DNA from: Amycolatopsis alba DSM 44262
GTDB lineage: Bacteria > Actinomycetota > Actinomycetes > Mycobacteriales > Pseudonocardiaceae
Assembly: GCF_000384215.1 (NCBI RefSeq)
Contig: NZ_KB913032.1
Coordinates: 8,889,605 to 8,953,604, forward strand
Length of the DNA: 64,000 nt
Reading direction: 5' to 3'
Part shown: positions 61,895 to 64,000 of the stretch, piece after piece
Layout of the letters: every line of letters starts with the position of its first letter
Position numbering within the stretch: the first letter of the stretch is position 1
Program-made: the position numbers and the translations under genes
The notes under the pieces: model-generated
What the model saw: the letters and a program-made list of their open reading frames with translations, nothing else
Told to the model about the DNA's origin: nothing
Databases searched by the model: none

Positions 61895-62797
61895 ATGACT
61901 CGGCGCTCCCCGCCCACCGAGCGAGTCGTACGGCTGCTCGATTTCTTCGCCGCGCACCCTGGCCGCCGCTTCGGGCTCTCCGAACTCGCCCGCGAGCTGG
62001 ACCTGGCCAAACCGACCTGCCTCGGCATCGTGACCGAACTGGCCGCGGGCGGCTACCTGGTCCGGGACCCGAGTCCAGTCACCTATCGGCTCGGGCCGTC
62101 GATGGTCGCCGCGGGCCGCGTCGCGGGCGAGGGATTCGGCGCGAGCGAGGTCGCACGACGGCATCTGGAGGACCTGAGCAGCCGATACGGCGCCACGTGC
62201 ACGGCGTCGGCCGTCGTCGGCGACCGGATCCTGATGCTGCAGAGCGCGGGGCCCGGCCGGGTCAAACTCGGCGAGACCTACCCGTTCGCGCCGCCGGTCG
62301 GGCTGATGTACGTGCTGTGGGATTCCGACGCGGCGTTCGACGCGTGGCTTGCCAAACCCCCGGCGGTGCCGGTGCGCCTGGACGAAACGCACCTGCGCCG
62401 CGTCGTCGCCGAATGCAGAGAGCACGGTTACCTGGTCGAGAGCCTGACCTCCGCCGGGCGGCGGCTGTACGCCCTGATGGCCGGAGTCGGCGCGGAGGAC
62501 CTGCCGCCGGAAGTGCGAGGACTGGTCGGGGAACTCGTCTCGAGCCTCGGCGAGCGCGTCTATCTCGGTGCCGATCTGGAGCCACGCCACAAACACGCGG
62601 TGAGCCTGCTCGCCGCGCCGACGTTCGACGCTTCGGGGAGGCAGGAACTGGTGCTCACGCTGTCGGTCGGCGAGCCGATCACCGGCGCCGAAATCGCGCG
62701 GCGGGGTGCGGCGCTGGTCGCCACCGCCGATGCCGTCACCGCCGAGTCCGGCGGCCGCCGCCCCGATGTCCGTGAAGGACTCCTTGAGGGACTCTGA
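61895..62797 (+). CDS. IclR-family transcriptional regulator
   Basis: This 300-residue protein has an N-terminal winged HTH (about 8-65: ERVVRLLDFFAAHPGRRFGLSELARELDLAKPT) and an effector domain (about 80-250) with DRILMLQSAG and PPVGLMYVLW. The ATG at 61895 is the start; the longer upstream frame would cross the operators. It is divergent from the DUF1214/SDR/sulfotransferase operon and probably regulates it. The last eight residues (REGLLEGL) and the stop codon come from a 53-bp palindrome that begins at 62769, so the normal C-terminus has been extended or replaced by the repeat. Confidence 0.86.
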   Translation: MTRRSPPTERVVRLLDFFAAHPGRRFGLSELARELDLAKPTCLGIVTELAAGGYLVRDPSPVTYRLGPSMVAAGRVAGEGFGASEVARRHLEDLSSRYGATCTASAVVGDRILMLQSAGPGRVKLGETYPFAPPVGLMYVLWDSDAAFDAWLAKPPAVPVRLDETHLRRVVAECREHGYLVESLTSAGRRLYALMAGVGAEDLPPEVRGLVGELVSSLGERVYLGADLEPRHKHAVSLLAAPTFDASGRQELVLTLSVGEPITGAEIARRGAALVATADAVTAESGGRRPDVREGLLEGL

Positions 62798-62821
62798 GTC
62801 CCTCAAGGAGTCCTTCACGGA
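62769..62821. repeat. 53-bp modular palindrome fused to the IclR 3' end, with compensated changes
   Basis: Outer arms read TCCGTGAAGGACTCC and GGAGTCCTTCACGGA, where the other copies have AAGGCC/GGCCTT, so the same pair has changed on both sides. The element overlaps the last codons and stop of the IclR gene and faces the convergent monooxygenase, whose stop is 15 bp away. Confidence 0.8.
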
Positions 62822-62835
62822 CCTGCTCAGCGTGC

Positions 62836-64000
62836 TCAGGACGGGGCGCCGAACCAGTGTCCGAGAGCTGATTCCAGGGTGTCCGGGTCACCTGCCCAGC
62901 AGACGTAGCCGTCCGGCCGGATGAGCATCGGTTCGGCGCCTCCGCCCACGCGGTCCACCCGGTTCTGCCAGCGGGCGGCGACCTTGGCGAACCGGTCGGC
63001 GGGGTCGATGAGGACGCCGCGACCGCGCCGCAGCAGCTCGTGCGAGCGGACCGGGCCGAGGTCCTGGTCCGGCGCGGGAAGGCCGACGAGCGGCCGGCCC
63101 GCGGCGTCCGGCATCGGGTAGCGGATCCCCATCCCGGACAGCAGGTCGTCGAGGCGGAACTGCACGTCCCGCAGCCGGGTCAGATCCGCGAACAGGTCCC
63201 TGGCGGCCATCAGATCCGGGTCGCGGGTGCCTTCGTGATCCATCATCAGGCTCTGCGCCTGGACGTTGCGCAGCACGGCGGCCGCGACCGGATGACGTTC
63301 GGCGTGGTAGGTGTCGAGCAGGTGCTCCGGCGCCCACTCGTGCACCGCGGCACCGAGTTTCCAGCCCAGGTTGAGCGCGTCCTGGATCCCGGTGTTCATG
63401 CCCTGCGCGCCGATGGGGAGATGGACGTGGGCGGCGTCCCCCGCCAGGAACACCCTCCCGTGCCGGTACCGCGCGGCCTGCCGGGCCGCGTTGGTGATGC
63501 GACGGGCGTAGCACAGTTCGGCCAGCTGTACCCGGTCACCGAAGACGGCACGTAGCCCGTCGCGGATCTCGTCCTCGGTGATCGGGGTTTCCCGCGGCAG
63601 TGACCGGCCCGGCCCGCCCAGCGAAAGCCGGTGCAGCGGCCTGCCCTGCGGATCGGCGCCGAGCGGGAACACCGCCGCCCAGTGCCCGTCCTCGCTCCGG
63701 TTGTGCGTCTTCGGCTGCTCGCCGCTCAACCGGACGTCGGCGGCGACCAGGGTCACCGTGCCCGGCCTGCCGGGGAACTCGTCGCCCAGCAACGACCGGA
63801 CGGTGCTGCGGCCGCCGTCGGCCGCGACCAGGTAACGCGAGCGGACGACCCTGCCGTTCGCGAAGGTCGCCGTGACCCCGCCCTTGTCCTGGGCGATGCC
63901 GGTCAGCTCGTGGTCGCGCCACACGTGGACGTCTCGTGCGGCGAGGTGGTTCTCGAGGAATCGCTCGATCTCCACCTGCGGGATCGACCGCCACGGATGA
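62836..64000 (-). CDS. FAD-dependent aromatic monooxygenase (C-terminal part, cut by window edge)
   Basis: About 388 residues are visible; the frame stays open to the last base of the window, so the start and the N-terminal GxGxxG lie outside. VFLAGDAAHVHLPIGAQGMNTGIQDALNLGWKL is the FAD-binding GD motif of the PHBH/PheA (pentachlorophenol hydroxylase-like) group, with YLVAADGGRSTVRSLLG earlier. The C-terminus has a thioredoxin-like tail ending WFGAPS. It hydroxylates an aromatic ring using NADPH and O2; the substrate is unknown. It is convergent with the IclR gene. Confidence 0.85.
   Translation of the reverse strand, partial: HPWRSIPQVEIERFLENHLAARDVHVWRDHELTGIAQDKGGVTATFANGRVVRSRYLVAADGGRSTVRSLLGDEFPGRPGTVTLVAADVRLSGEQPKTHNRSEDGHWAAVFPLGADPQGRPLHRLSLGGPGRSLPRETPITEDEIRDGLRAVFGDRVQLAELCYARRITNAARQAARYRHGRVFLAGDAAHVHLPIGAQGMNTGIQDALNLGWKLGAAVHEWAPEHLLDTYHAERHPVAAAVLRNVQAQSLMMDHEGTRDPDLMAARDLFADLTRLRDVQFRLDDLLSGMGIRYPMPDAAGRPLVGLPAPDQDLGPVRSHELLRRGRGVLIDPADRFAKVAARWQNRVDRVGGGAEPMLIRPDGYVCWAGDPDTLESALGHWFGAPS

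Overview
The window is high-GC DNA (coding GC3 very high, frequent GTG starts, long antisense shadow frames). Gene content (a TIGR03084 mycothiol-type protein, acVLRF1, LCP, many TetR/WYL/IclR regulators, abundant intergenic palindromes) points to a soil actinobacterium of the Pseudonocardiaceae, most likely Amycolatopsis or a close relative. I infer this from family content and style, not from a marker gene. No rRNA, tRNA, CRISPR, transposase or prophage gene was seen.

Layout. 1-11.4 kb: a TetR tail, an MHS-type MFS transporter, a WYL regulator, a fungal-type cytosine deaminase, a membrane diguanylate cyclase, a secreted GH18 chitinase with a DasR-like site, then a two-gene unit pairing a P-loop ATPase with a membrane-anchored type 1 periplasmic-binding protein. 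11.5-21.4 kb: an eight-gene, mostly ATGA/GTGA-coupled operon (TIGR03084 protein, AtuA-like DUF1446 protein, acyl-CoA dehydrogenase, acyl-CoA carboxylase beta and alpha, second acyl-CoA dehydrogenase, HSDL2-like SDR, TetR). It looks like a branched or isoprenoid acyl-CoA catabolic pathway. 21.5-26.3 kb: a secreted protein of unknown function, an imine-reductase-like gene divergent from MerR-TPR, and a leaderless crotonase/acetoacetate-decarboxylase-like pair.

26.5-35 kb: nrdAB for ribonucleotide reductase, where NrdA has two ATP cones and NrdB has Phe at the tyrosyl-radical position (class Ic type); a ketopantoate-reductase-like gene divergent from a TetR with duplicated operators; then a cobalamin riboswitch and metE. 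35-44 kb: a P450, a degenerate PAS-GGDEF-EAL protein, a Bcp peroxiredoxin, a GNAT, an LCP wall ligase, a CFA-type methyltransferase with an alpha/beta hydrolase, and a UPF0309-like SIS protein. 44-58 kb: an ABC exporter, a polytopic membrane protein, a small HTH protein, an ABC-F ATPase next to a VLRF1 peptidyl-tRNA hydrolase, a secreted S8 protease, dGTPase, a lone lycopene-cyclase-like flavoprotein and an EAL-CBS-GGDEF protein. 58-64 kb: a repeat-rich gap, a sulfotransferase/SDR/DUF1214 operon divergent from an IclR regulator across a KstR-like box, and an FAD aromatic monooxygenase running off the end.

The most distinctive non-coding signal is a set of intergenic palindrome families. One is a 53-bp modular hairpin found seven times, usually within about 6-42 bp 3' of a stop codon. 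A second family shares the centre GGGACGTTnAACGTCCC. A third is a dispersed word, TCGTGAGYGGYAAGG. Two copies of that word, in inverted orientation, bound a roughly 300-bp MITE-like segment at 58.37-58.67 kb.
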